A stretch of DNA of 64,000 nt from positions 407,501 to 471,500 of the forward strand of contig OZ026546.1 of assembly GCA_964020155.1 (NCBI GenBank), written 5' to 3'. A model generated the notes under the pieces. It was given only the letters and a program-made list of their open reading frames with translations. It did not search any database and was not told the origin of the DNA. Each line of letters begins with the position of its first letter. Positions within the stretch are counted from its first letter, which is position 1. Shown piece by piece: positions 1 through 9,698 of this stretch. This DNA comes from Chondrilla cf. caribensis (taxonomy: Eukaryota; Porifera; Demospongiae; Chondrillida; Chondrillidae). The position numbers and the translations under genes were made by a program.

Positions 1-275
1 GTACACACAATGTGGTCTGTGTGTTGGAGACACTACTGTACACACAATGTGGTCTGTGTGTTGAAGACACTACTGTACACACAATGTGGTCTGTGTGTTG
101 AAGACACTATACTGTACACACAATGTGGTCTGTGTATTGAAGACACTACTGTACACACAGTGTGGTCTGTGTGTTGGAGACACTACTGTACACACACAAA
201 ATATAGTCTGTGTGTTGGAGATACTACTGTACACACAATGCATAGACAGTGTTGAAGACACTACTGAACACACTT
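1..275. repeat. 37-bp minisatellite, about 7 copies
   Basis: Seven head-to-tail units of about 37 bp (range 37-41) run from the window edge. Each begins GTACACACAATGTGGTCTGT and ends GACACTACT. Later units carry small insertions and substitutions. The array lies just beyond the stop codon of the minus-strand multicopper oxidase, so it may fall in that gene's 3' untranslated region or just past it. Its left end is cut by the window. Short open frames across it are by-products of the repeat. Confidence 0.93.
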
Positions 276-311
276 AACTACAGCTATTTTCAAGAATAAA
301 TTTCATAAATG

Positions 312-2738
312 TTACTGCAACTCTTGCAATTTCTGATCTTTCATTTCAACTTCACCCTCTCGAGAGGCCTTCCGCTCACAGCAACCGTCTTCACGAATGC
401 AGCAGAGGATCAAACTGATTATTAGGACAATAACAGCCACTAGCAGCACAACCGAGGTGACCAGGAATGCAACAAAGAGTGGAAAGTACACTCCTTGTTC
501 TAAGTTATCAGTAATTGGAGGAGAACCACTTCCTCCAGTTGTCCTTGCTTCCATTGGGAAGTTGCCGCATCTGGGTATAGTGCTGGGTGGTGGAGGTATG
601 TTGTCTACGTCCTCGGCTATGACCATTGCCATGCCACTTACAAGATGGTGCTGGGAGTGACAGTGGAGGAACCACTGTCCCGGATTGTTGGCTTCAAATC
701 TCACAACGACATAGCCACCAGATGGAATGACAACTGTGTCTTTGAGGGGAGCAAAGTTGTTGGAGATGTTGACTTTTCCTGGCCGCTTTCCCTCAGTCCA
801 GGTGACTTGACTGTTGCAGAGTAGATCAGGGTAACCACATGTGATGTCTTTGTTGGAGCAGGTAGCGGATGGAAGGTAGCTGGAACAGTTGCCGTATCCT
901 ATGTACAGTACACGGAAGTAGTGTCCGTGTAAGTGAATGCTATGTGCTACTGTACGTCCAATTGGGTAGATCGGAGAGAACAGGTTCGTGAAGACCATTT
1001 CCACTGTTTCTGTATTGGGTGTGTATGTGTGAGTGCAGTATCTGCCGGGAGGGTTTGCTTCCTGTGTGTACTCACACAAATTTGGTGTGTTTTTGGAAAT
1101 GTGGAGATCTTCTGGTTGTGTCACGGGAGGACTCGAGGGGAACACAAAATGTCGGCCATTTATGGAACTTCCATGAATGGGTTCAAAACCAAAATTAAGA
1201 AACACTGATTCACTGACGTCATTGTTGGGGACGGCTATTGGTCTTCTCAGTTGGAAGGCTTCCACATTAACACATGTGATATTGTTCCCCAGTGGGTAGT
1301 TGCGGAATGGACAATTGAGCGCTATACACGAGTTATCGGAGTAGCAGTCACGATCCACTGTCGGGTCGTAGTCGATGTCTGGAGGCCATGTTGTTAGGTC
1401 TGTTGCATCACTGTACTTGACTATTGCGTAACTTTGATGTCCCCGAAGACATTCAAATCCTGCACTCTGAAGAAAACGTGCTGTTTCCATTGTCTCTGCT
1501 ATCAACCAGTAGTGGGCATCTGGATCTGTGCTCACTGTTGCATTCAAGATGAAATCAAAACTTTCACCTGGATTAACTATGATGAAGTCAACTTCTTGAG
1601 GATTTGATCTTGTTGGTACACCATCAGTAGCCAGCATCACCAGCTTGTGTCCTTGTACTGAAAGACGAAATTTGTAAGTTAGTTGTACTCCCACGACTCG
1701 AAATCGATACGCTTTCCCCCTTTCCACTTCAAAGAAGGTCAGTGGTACGTTATCCACCGGCATACAGCTGGCATTGTTGTGAGGTTGGAAGAACCATCCC
1801 GCTGTGTTGATCAGCCCGGAAAGGAATGGAAATAAAGCTGTACCAGCTCCTTCAGAGCTTTTAACTGATATATACTTCAAATTGCTACCCTCTAACATAT
1901 CATCCAGACCTGCGAAGGTCTGAGCAGCTTCAATCAGTTGTGCCGTTTGCTCATGTTGGTAGTCAATAACGGTGAATGAATGCTGTCCTGGTAAATCTTC
2001 AAAATCTTGTGGGTTAACATCTGTACCTTCAAACTCATCCGGACTAGTGACCAATATTACTCCAAAGAGACCGTCAGTCCTCTGGGCTCCGCTGTGAGAG
2101 TGATACCAGTGTGTGCCCACCTCTGTTGGAGTGAACTTGTATGTGAAGTTTGTGTGAGGGACTATAGGGCACTGTGTTATCATGGGCACCCCATCCATCC
2201 ATGGAGTCCCCCTTTGGTGTAGTCCATGCCAGTGTATTGAGATCGACTCACTCAATAAGCTATTTATCACAGTCACTTTCAGTTCCTGTCCCAATCGTGT
2301 CACTATGGTTGGTCCAGGCATTCGATTGTTCACCACTAGCACAGAGCGCCTTGTCCCATCACCAGTGATAGGCCATAAGAATTCCTCATATGCATTTGGA
2401 TTGGCATCATCGTATCGAAAAGCAAACGATCCATTTGGATTAATATTTGTCGCGTATCCTCTATAATTTCTCCATCCTCCGGCATACTCTTCTGTCTGGG
2501 AGGAATTGTAAGGATACAAGGTCATGGTGAGCATGGAGGACACATTGAGTGTGAGTTCACAAGGAGTGTTGGGATCCATGGGGCACTCCAGAGATTCTGG
2601 AGCCTTCACAACTCTGGCTGTCACCGGTTGAGTGGAACCTCCAGGAATGTAGGTGATCGTGTTCCAGGAATCCAACTGACCAAGGGCAATGCCAGAAATG
2701 GCTAGTGCTATTGCAAGGAAGACTATGGTCTTTTCCAT
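312..2738 (-). CDS. Multicopper oxidase (laccase-like), single exon, membrane-anchored
   Basis: An 808-residue intronless reading frame. Residues 1-20 look like a signal peptide. All four copper-binding motifs are visible: HWHG at 169-172, HWYHSH at 210-215, HSIHLHGH at 599-606, and HCHSQHH at 692-698 with axial Met703 ten residues after Cys693. These supply the type 1 and the trinuclear type 2/3 copper ligands, so the enzyme should couple one-electron oxidation of phenols or metals to reduction of oxygen to water. Residues about 750-780 form one transmembrane helix followed by a short Cys-rich charged tail, giving a type I topology with the catalytic part outside the cell. It is longer than typical fungal laccases because of an N-terminal region of about 120 residues and the anchor. 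Several N-glycosylation sequons are present. The substrate cannot be read from sequence. No disabling change is seen. Confidence 0.95.
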   Translation of the reverse strand: MEKTIVFLAIALAISGIALGQLDSWNTITYIPGGSTQPVTARVVKAPESLECPMDPNTPCELTLNVSSMLTMTLYPYNSSQTEEYAGGWRNYRGYATNINPNGSFAFRYDDANPNAYEEFLWPITGDGTRRSVLVVNNRMPGPTIVTRLGQELKVTVINSLLSESISIHWHGLHQRGTPWMDGVPMITQCPIVPHTNFTYKFTPTEVGTHWYHSHSGAQRTDGLFGVILVTSPDEFEGTDVNPQDFEDLPGQHSFTVIDYQHEQTAQLIEAAQTFAGLDDMLEGSNLKYISVKSSEGAGTALFPFLSGLINTAGWFFQPHNNASCMPVDNVPLTFFEVERGKAYRFRVVGVQLTYKFRLSVQGHKLVMLATDGVPTRSNPQEVDFIIVNPGESFDFILNATVSTDPDAHYWLIAETMETARFLQSAGFECLRGHQSYAIVKYSDATDLTTWPPDIDYDPTVDRDCYSDNSCIALNCPFRNYPLGNNITCVNVEAFQLRRPIAVPNNDVSESVFLNFGFEPIHGSSINGRHFVFPSSPPVTQPEDLHISKNTPNLCEYTQEANPPGRYCTHTYTPNTETVEMVFTNLFSPIYPIGRTVAHSIHLHGHYFRVLYIGYGNCSSYLPSATCSNKDITCGYPDLLCNSQVTWTEGKRPGKVNISNNFAPLKDTVVIPSGGYVVVRFEANNPGQWFLHCHSQHHLVSGMAMVIAEDVDNIPPPPSTIPRCGNFPMEARTTGGSGSPPITDNLEQGVYFPLFVAFLVTSVVLLVAVIVLIISLILCCIREDGCCERKASREGEVEMKDQKLQELQ

Positions 2739-2856
2739 TGCTATTAAACGCCTAACTGTTATTGGTTAACTCCGTGGCTATCTTTACTTGATTGAGGAGG
2801 ATGGTAGTGGTATAGTGGAATAGGAGACTGAGGTGAGATGTTGATGAGGTGATTGT
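2739..2856 (-). promoter_or_regulatory. Upstream region of the multicopper oxidase
   Basis: The start codon is preceded on the minus strand by a short leader. A CCAAT-like motif lies about 25 bp upstream (plus-strand ATTGG near 2761). No convincing TATA box is visible. The dispersed repeat beginning near 2857 limits the unique promoter-proximal sequence to about 120 bp. Confidence 0.3.
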
Positions 2857-3030
2857 CTGGTCTACGTATGTACACATACGAATAGACATACATCACCACC
2901 CCCACTCCCCAAGGCCCCACAAAATATGCACACTGTCCACCACAACATAAACCTGTCTGCCACATCATTTACACAGGTATGTGATTGATGTTGCACACTC
3001 CTCAGGCCACACCTTCTGTTGCCCATCACA
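2857..3030. repeat. Dispersed repeat 1, copy 1
   Basis: A block containing CCCCCACTCCCCAAGGCCCC and then a conserved stretch ending in CATCACAAC. It recurs at about 4590-4757 and 7740-7910 with few differences. Here it lies upstream of the oxidase. The other copies are upstream of family A genes A1 and A2. No coding potential is evident. Confidence 0.8.
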
Positions 3031-3660
3031 ACATCATCAGTTGAACATATAGCTAAATCTCGAAGTTTGTTGTACTCTTTTTGTCACATCATTATTGATG
3101 GATTTGGTGTATTGTATGTATCATCACATGCTCAAATATTGTCATGGTTGTTGCCATTGGTGACAAAGCAAATTAATACAATGAAGGTATAGCTGGAGGT
3201 AACAATGAAGGTATACAGCTGTAGCTGTTCAACTGATGAGGTTGTGATGGCAGTGTAACAAAGACTATCATCTTCATTGTTAGTCTTCTAGCTAACAGTC
3301 TCCCCTTCTTGTTAGTCTATATACCAGCCAACAGTCTCCCTTCTGTCATGGGATTGCAAATAACTATTAGTTTGTGTATCTATCTAAGCATTTGTATTTG
3401 ATTCACATTACAATATTTATACAATATAATTGTACATTACATATGTGATATATACGTATATAATATTATATATTCATGTGTATCACATCATCTCGTCACA
3501 CATAAAATTGTATATTATGTAATACATTATAACATGTAGCTATGCACATAAATATATATTGGTATTATAACCTATCCCCAAGTTACCTTGTAGTCTTGGT
3601 ATGTGTTATTCTATCAGATTATCTTCAATGGACCACTGCATGGTGCATTGTTCTACATAT
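3031..3660. other. AT-rich intergenic sequence, no gene seen
   Basis: Low-complexity AT-rich DNA with short internal repeats such as two similar AACAATGAAGGTATA stretches and alternating TATA/ATAT runs near 3410-3560. I see no supported gene, RNA gene or element boundary. Confidence 0.5.
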
Positions 3661-3661
3661 C

Positions 3662-4080
3662 AGGTGTGCATGTGTGTGTGATTGTGTGCATGTGTGTCTG
3701 TGTACGTGTGTGTATGTGTGCATGTGTGTGTGATTGTGTGTGTGTGTGCATGTGTGTGTGATTGTGTGTGTGTGTGTGTGATTGTGTGTGTGTGTGTGTG
3801 ATTGTGTGTGTGTGTGTGCATGTGTGTGTGATTGTGTGTGTGTGTGCATGTGTGTGTGATTGTGTGTGTGTGTGTGCATGTGTGTGTGATTGTGTGTGTG
3901 TGTGTGCATGTGTGTCTGTGTACGTGTGTGTATGTGCGTGCGTGCGTGTGTGCGCGTGCGCGCGTGTGTGTGTGTCTGTGTACGTGTGTGTATGTGCGTG
4001 CGTGCGTGTGTGTGTGTCTGTGTACGTGTTTGTATGTGCATGCGTGCGTGTGTGCGCGCGCGTGTGTGTGCGTGTTTGTT
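3662..4080. repeat. Compound (TG)n microsatellite with GATT, CATG and ACG interruptions
   Basis: About 420 bp of TG dinucleotides regularly broken by TGATTGTG, GCATGTG and GTACGTG, which gives a longer-period pattern. Open frames here read as Cys-Val or Thr-His repeats on both strands and are not genes. The right part is enriched in CG-containing alternation (CGTGCGCGCG), a pattern prone to left-handed DNA. Confidence 0.95.
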
Positions 4081-4304
4081 TATGTTTTTGAGAACTTAAA
4101 ACAGCATTGTTTAAAGTTCAATACACTGCATGGGATTTGAAAGTTCTAAAGAAGTAAGTGGGACGGCACATACTATCCATTGAGTACTGCAAAACAAGGA
4201 AATGTTGATCAACAGAAGCTATTGTGTTTTCTGACATGAATGAGTTTTCAGTTTAATGCAATGTTGGTGTCTAATTGAATGTAATATTGTTGGTGCATAA
4301 TTAA

Positions 4305-4358
<54 letters not shown>

Positions 4359-4818
4359 GGAGTGTGTGCATGAGTGCTTGTGTGTGTGGCATAATAACTG
4401 GTCCAAGTATGTTATTGATTTCTCTAGTTTCTTCTGAAAGCAGGATAAGTTGCCATGGACCATCTTCAAGCCTTGAAACGGTAAATTTACAAAGGTATGG
4501 GGTCATAGGAAATAAGGATAGTCACATGCTTCAAACACTACATATTTTGTTGGTTTGCTGGTGCTTGTCTAGTCTAGTCTATTATATTATGTGCATGTAC
4601 ACATACAAACAGACATGTACCCCCACCCCTACCCCCCAAGGCCCCACAAAATATGCACACTGTCCACCACAACATAAACCTGTCTGCCATATCATTTACA
4701 CAGGTATGTGATTGATGTTTGCACACTCCTCAGACCACACCTCCTGTTGCCATCACAACTTTGTATATTATTGTCACCAATAGTAACCATGGCAATTAAA
4801 TAAAGTTGTGTGTGTGTG

Positions 4819-4853
<35 letters not shown>

Positions 4854-4909
4854 GTGTGTGTGTGTGTGTGTGTATGTGTGTGTGTGTGTGTGTGTGTGTT
4901 GTGTGTGTG

Positions 4910-4980
<71 letters not shown>

Positions 4981-5089
4981 GATAATAGTACTCCGTTTTA
5001 CAGTTTCCTGGTATATATGTATGCACACATGAACACACTAATGCACACTACGTATATTATAATATGTACGTATAATATTATGTATAATA
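4081..5089. repeat. Repeat mosaic upstream of A1
   Basis: It contains, in order, a copy of a dispersed unit with GATCAACAGAAGCTATTGTG (about 4195-4300), a (GT)n tract (4307-4357), a segment similar to 7530-7700, dispersed repeat 1 copy 2 (about 4590-4757), and a long (TG)n tract (4807-4980). The same order recurs upstream of A2 at about 7436-8482, so the two blocks are related by segmental duplication. No gene is seen. Confidence 0.75.
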
Positions 5090-5267
5090 CTGTATAGCAG
5101 GAAATTTTCACGGGACAACAGTTTTGCGGATTTTGCAGTTGTCCTAGCATCTGCAAATTAAGCATTCTCGTTGTTCTATCATGTGACTGTGTCCAGCATC
5201 TGTGAAAATTTTATCCGTAAATTTCCATTTAGAAAATTTTGTCCCATGGAAATTTTTCGCTATACAG
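5090..5267. mobile_element. TA-flanked MITE, family M1 (copy 1)
   Basis: A 178-bp non-coding element with terminal inverted repeats: the left end begins CTGTATAGCAGGAAATTTT and the right end reads TTTTTCGCTATACAG. It is flanked on both sides by TA. Related copies lie at 31940-32141 and 37949-38154. TA flanks with CAG/CTG-like ends fit a non-autonomous Tc1/mariner-type or related element. It sits about 220 bp upstream of the A1 TATA box. Confidence 0.75.
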
Positions 5268-5484
5268 TATACCATAATACATATTATAATGTATATATAT
5301 TATTTTTATGTTTATGTATGTTTACGTTAAGCAATACAGTATATTATTGCACGTACAGTTTAAAGTTTAAAAGTATATTACATTATTATACCACTTAGTA
5401 TGACGGCAAGCATAGACAGTATATGTTCTCAATCGTTAATAGTTAAGTGAATTACACTCAATGCCTTATTTCCCTAACATTTCT

Positions 5485-5492
5485 TATATAAA
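5485..5492 (+). promoter_or_regulatory. TATA box of A1
   Basis: TATATAAA lies in a block shared by the intact family A genes (CCCTAACATTTCTTATATAAA and close variants). It precedes a conserved leader of about 110-140 nt that begins around GCTCCACAAGG and runs to the ATG. Conservation at this spacing in plus- and minus-strand copies supports it as the core promoter. Confidence 0.75.
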
Positions 5493-5628
5493 GCAAGCAC
5501 CTCAAACCAGCTCCACAAGGTGAGCGTTCCTGCTAGAAGTGCCAGTGCTGAAACCAGTCAAAGAAAGAACAGTTTACACCATCAACTGATGCTTTAGAGT
5601 GTACCTCACTACCTACCTGGTCTCACCG

Positions 5629-6366
5629 ATGAGGACAATGCTTTTCTCAAGTGTCATTGGAGTATGGATGGTCTTTTTAGTTACCAGTGGGTGTTGTGCT
5701 GAAGATTTGACTAATAATGTCAACGAGGAATACTCCCTTGTGGAGGGTGGTGATCAAGACACTCACACGCAGGGCTCTCTACACAGACATCAAATTACCC
5801 TACGCAGTCACCCTGGAATTACCCAAGGTGCCTATGTCGGTTTGCGCTATGTCTGGAAGGGCAGAAGTTGGTTGGCCGGTTGGCCTACAAGACACGTAGG
5901 CAAGGCCACGTGTCCCGGGGTATTCTTCTCAGGACGTAAAGCAAGACACTGCTGGGGTGAAGTCTTTAGAATCTTCCGTCAGCAAAGAGGTCCTATCAAA
6001 GTTGGAGACAAAGTAGCCCTGTATTATCCGCATGGTAGGAGGTGGTTCGGCTGTCCTTCCCACTACTGTGGCGTGCATACATGTCCCGGAAGGCCTACAT
6101 ATGCTCATGGGTTTCAAGACCGCTCGAGATGGCGCCGTTGCTGGGGGGAGGTGTTCAAGATAGCAGTCATGAACAAGAAAATCGGGGAAATTGTGCAGCA
6201 CAAAGATCCCGTGATGCTTTACTACCCGCGTAACCGGAAATATGTGGGGGCCGTCACTAGGTACATCAAGACTCAACCATGTCCCGGAAGATTCCCTCCA
6301 GCAACCAGTAAATGGGAGGGATGTTGGGGAGAAGTGTTCGAGATTCATTTGCTGAAAAGGCGTTAG
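5629..6366 (+). CDS. Family A gene A1: secreted three-repeat Cys protein
   Basis: 245 residues from the first ATG after the conserved leader. An in-frame GTG 30 nt upstream is ignored because this is a eukaryotic gene. Residues 1-24 are a signal peptide ending in GCCA. An acidic linker follows, then three homologous repeats at about 65-116, 123-179 and 186-240. Each contains a (V/L)xLxY strand, a YxG or WL(A/G) turn, a CPG motif and CWGEVFxI. The Cys pairs C95/C108, C152/C171 and C218/C232 probably form one disulfide per repeat; C142 and C147 form a possible extra pair in repeat 2. The repeats are Arg/Lys-rich. A1 has 8 extra residues before repeat 1 compared with its paralogs. Three repeats of about 55 residues suggest a beta-trefoil. 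The VALYY...WLG pattern is faintly like fascin-type trefoils. Function unknown; a secreted lectin or cationic defence protein is a guess. Confidence 0.88.
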   Translation: MRTMLFSSVIGVWMVFLVTSGCCAEDLTNNVNEEYSLVEGGDQDTHTQGSLHRHQITLRSHPGITQGAYVGLRYVWKGRSWLAGWPTRHVGKATCPGVFFSGRKARHCWGEVFRIFRQQRGPIKVGDKVALYYPHGRRWFGCPSHYCGVHTCPGRPTYAHGFQDRSRWRRCWGEVFKIAVMNKKIGEIVQHKDPVMLYYPRNRKYVGAVTRYIKTQPCPGRFPPATSKWEGCWGEVFEIHLLKRR

Positions 6367-6376
6367 AACATGTAGC

Positions 6377-6381
6377 AGTGT

Positions 6382-6449
<68 letters not shown>
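6377..6449 (+). repeat. (TG)n tract in the A1 3' untranslated region
   Basis: A near-pure TG repeat begins 11 nt after the A1 stop codon, after the conserved AACATGTAGCAG. The same arrangement is present in each gene-sized family A copy. The transcript would carry a long (UG)n tract unless polyadenylated before it, and only about 11 nt precede it. Confidence 0.9.
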
Positions 6450-6450
<1 letters not shown>

Positions 6451-6950
6451 CATGTATGTGTATGCATGACTGTGTATATGCATGCATGCATATGTATGTG
6501 TCTGTGGAGCACAATAATGTTACAATTATTAATTATAATAATTTTTTTTAAATAATCAATAAGGAATTATAATTGCTAATCACTGAGTAAAAATTAAAAT
6601 AGGATTGATCAGACGTGTCCAATATTGCATGTGAATTAACTAGATATGAACATACATTGATAAGCAAATACATGTCAAAGTGTGTAAGTAGCAAATAGTG
6701 ACCCTGGATGAGATGCGCATTAAGACAAGGAACATTAAGACAAATGGCGATTGATGCAAACTCATTTTAGACCATTAACTAATTTAGGATTGCTGTTACG
6801 GTGTATCAAATCATGACAAGATTATCTGTTAAGAAGAGAAACATGAACTGATTCTGTGGGTTCTTTATATATTGAGGATATGTACTGACCACCAGTGAAC
6901 AGGAAGCTGTATTTACATTAGTGAGGAAATGTTTACACACACACGCACAC

Positions 6951-7013
<63 letters not shown>

Positions 7014-7431
7014 CACACACGCATGCACATACACCAACGTGCACATGCATGCATATTATATAGACAAAAGTAAACATGCAAACACAAGCACACATACATA
7101 CTATAACATGTATGTATAGATGTACAGTGGCAATGTAGATGGTTGGACCAGATCCCCCTTTGGCTGGACCATTTTGATCTGATCTTGGTTGCAGTGCTAG
7201 TCAGTAACGTAAATTGCTGTAGGATCCACACTTTCCACAAAATGCCCTGTACGACTGGTTTAAGGTGCCAATGTATGTATTGTGGTGCATGGTCTATAAT
7301 GAGTTTCATTCCACAGTAGAACAAGTTGAGGCAAATTATAGGGGTCACACAAGATAATTATTAGTTCTTGCTACCAGATGTAACCGTATTATGCACTGTT
7401 GAAGTCAACCAAATAATGCTTTAAATGTGTA

Positions 7432-7523
<92 letters not shown>

Positions 7524-7690
7524 GCATAATAATTGATCTGAGTAAATTATTAATTTCTCTAATTTCTTCTGAAAGCAAGATATGTTGCCATGGACATCTT
7601 GAAGCCTTGAAAAGGTTTGGTTAAACGTCCAATAAATAAATTTACAAAGGTATGGAGGTCATAGGAACTGGGGATGTGCACATGCTTCAA
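6450..7690. other. A1 downstream flank and microsatellites
   Basis: The first part (about 6500-6920) is a flank shared with A2 (9700-10030) and A3 (19350-19780), including GGATTGATCAGAC and AATTAACTAGATATGAAC. A (CA)n tract lies at 6932-7020 and a (GT)n tract at 7436-7521. A further shared block containing GATGGTTGGACCAGATC is at about 7130-7350. I see no gene. Confidence 0.7.
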
Positions 7691-8385
7691 ACACTACATA
7701 TTTTGCTGGTTTGCTGGTGCTTGACTGGTCTACATTATATTATGTGCATTTACACAAACAAACAGACATGCACCCCCACCCCCACCCCCCCAAGGCCCCA
7801 CAAAATATGCACACTGTCCACCACAACATAAACCTGTATACCACATCATTTACACAGGTATGTGATTGATGCTTATACACTCCTCAGACCACACCTCCTG
7901 TTGCCATCACAACTTTATATATAATTGTCACCAATAGTAGCCATGGCAATGTCAATGACAATAGCAACCACAACAATGTTGTGCATTGAGCAATGAGCAT
8001 TTGGTGATACATACAATTCATCAAATCTAGCAACAATTGGAGAATATTCACACCAGTACTTTGTCAGTGGACACATCCTGTAATACAGTGCTAAGTACAC
8101 ACAAGCAGAGCTCAAGGTGGACACAATACACAAACTATTGATGTGCATATATATGGACGCAGGCAGAGTATGAGGCAATTGTGTTAGTCCCAAGAGAACT
8201 TGGAACAGCATTGTTTCAAGTTGAACACTTTGAAAGCTCTGAGTAGTAACTGGGACAGTACATACAAGCCATTGTGTACAGCAAAACAAGGAAATGTTGA
8301 TCAACAGAAGCTATTGTGTAGGATGTAGTGTTTCCTGACATGAATGAGCTTTCAGTATAATGCAATATTGTTGGTGCATAATTAA

Positions 8386-8483
<98 letters not shown>

Positions 8484-8778
8484 GATAATAGTACTCCATT
8501 TTACTGTTTCCAGATATATATGACACATGAGCACCCCAATGGCATGCATATAGTATAATATGTATAAAATGTATAATATATACCATAATACATATTATGT
8601 ATAATTATGTATTATTTTTGTGTTTATGTATGCTTACATTAAGCAATACAGCATATTATTGCACAGTTCAAAAGTATATTACACCACCTAGTATGACGGC
8701 AAGCATAGACAGTATATGTTTTCAATCAGTGCACAGGTAAGTGAATTAGACTGAATACCGTATTTCCCTAACATTTCT
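7691..8778. repeat. Repeat mosaic upstream of A2
   Basis: Contains dispersed repeat 1 copy 3 (about 7740-7910), a copy of the dispersed unit with GATCAACAGAAGCTATTGTG (about 8215-8390), and a (GT)n tract (8388-8482). An AT-rich stretch then leads into the A2 promoter. The order mirrors 4195-5480 upstream of A1, except that the M1 MITE at 5090-5267 has no counterpart here, so that MITE probably inserted after the duplication. Confidence 0.65.
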
Positions 8779-8786
8779 TATATAAA
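8779..8786 (+). promoter_or_regulatory. TATA box of A2
   Basis: TATATAAA in the same conserved context as in A1, about 144 bp before the ATG. The downstream leader is nearly identical to that of A1. Confidence 0.75.
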
Positions 8787-8922
8787 ACAAGCACCTCGAA
8801 CCAGCTCCATAAGGAGAGCATTCCTGCTAGAAGTGCCAGTGCTGAAACCAGTCAAAGAAAGAACAGTTTACACCATCAACTGATGCTTTAGAGTGTGCCT
8901 TGCTACCTACCTGGTCTCACCG

Positions 8923-9636
8923 ATGAGGACAATGCTTTTCTCAAGTGCCATTGGAATATGGATGGTCTTTTTAGTTACCAGTGGGTGCTTTGCCCAAGAT
9001 TTGACTAATAACGTCAACGAGGAGTACTCCCTTGTGGAGGGTGGTGACCAAGACACTCACACACAGGGCTATCTACACAGACATCGAATTACCCAAGGTG
9101 CCTATGTCGGTTTGCGCTATGTCTGGAAGGGCAGAAGTTGGTTGGCCGGTTGGCCTACAAGACATGTAGGCAAGGCCACGTGTCCTGGAGTATTCTTCTC
9201 AGGACGTAAAGCAAGACACTGCTGGGGTGAAGTCTTTAGAATCTTTCGTCAGCGAAGAGGTCCTATCAAGGTGGGAGACAAAGTAGCCCTGTATTATCCG
9301 GCTGGTAGGAAATGGTTGGGCTGTAATTCCTACTACTGTGGCATGTACCCATGTCCCGGAAGGCCTACATATGCTCATGGGTTTCGAAACCGCTGGAGAT
9401 GGCGTCGATGCTGGGGAGAGGTGTTTAAGATAGCAGTCATGAACAAGAGAATCGGGCAAGTTGTGCAGCACAGAGATCCTGTGATGCTTTACTATCCTCG
9501 TAACCGGAGATATGTGGGGGCCAATAGTAAGTACATCAAAACCCAACCATGTCCTGGAAGATTCCCTCCAGCAACCAGTAGGTGGGAGGGATGTTGGGGA
9601 GAAGTGTTCGAGATTCATTTGCTGAAAAGGCATTAG
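8923..9636 (+). CDS. Family A gene A2: secreted three-repeat Cys protein
   Basis: 237 residues, intact, and the best reference for the family. The signal peptide is 1-24 (GCFA end). Repeats lie at about 57-108, 115-171 and 178-232. The mature part has eight Cys: C87/C100, C144/C163 and C210/C224 at equivalent places in repeats 1, 2 and 3, plus C134 and C139 only in repeat 2. Each repeat ends in CWGEVF followed by (R/K/E)I. The mature protein is strongly basic because of Arg-rich loops. The gene is close to A1 in sequence and in both flanks, showing recent duplication. No introns are apparent. Function is not recognised. A compact secreted beta-trefoil stabilised by intra-repeat disulfides is the most economical structural reading, inferred from repeat number and length only. 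Confidence 0.88.
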   Translation: MRTMLFSSAIGIWMVFLVTSGCFAQDLTNNVNEEYSLVEGGDQDTHTQGYLHRHRITQGAYVGLRYVWKGRSWLAGWPTRHVGKATCPGVFFSGRKARHCWGEVFRIFRQRRGPIKVGDKVALYYPAGRKWLGCNSYYCGMYPCPGRPTYAHGFRNRWRWRRCWGEVFKIAVMNKRIGQVVQHRDPVMLYYPRNRRYVGANSKYIKTQPCPGRFPPATSRWEGCWGEVFEIHLLKRH

Positions 9637-9644
9637 AACATGTA

Positions 9645-9646
<2 letters not shown>

Positions 9647-9697
<51 letters not shown>
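9647..9697 (+). repeat. (TG)n tract in the A2 3' untranslated region
   Basis: It begins 11 nt after the A2 stop codon, with the same AACATGTAGCAG spacer as in A1 and A3. Confidence 0.9.

Positions 9698-9698
<1 letters not shown>

Noticed and set aside
3625..4140. Many open frames of Cys-Val or Thr-His repeats across this and other TG/CA tracts
   Set aside because: They arise from dinucleotide repeats, are open on both strands and in several frames, and have no start context or conservation.
5519..5526. Possible splice donor AAGGTGAGC in the A1 leader
   Set aside because: The other family A copies read AAGGAGAGC there, so the site is not conserved; the leader runs uninterrupted to the ATG.
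5599..5628. Family A start 10 codons earlier at GTG
   Set aside because: Not an ATG; the following MRTML starts a normal signal peptide in all copies.
5929..6483. Antisense frames over family A genes (also 9199-9633, 18681-19079, 26431-26829)
   Set aside because: Shadows of conserved coding sequence on the other strand, with no signal peptide or domain.
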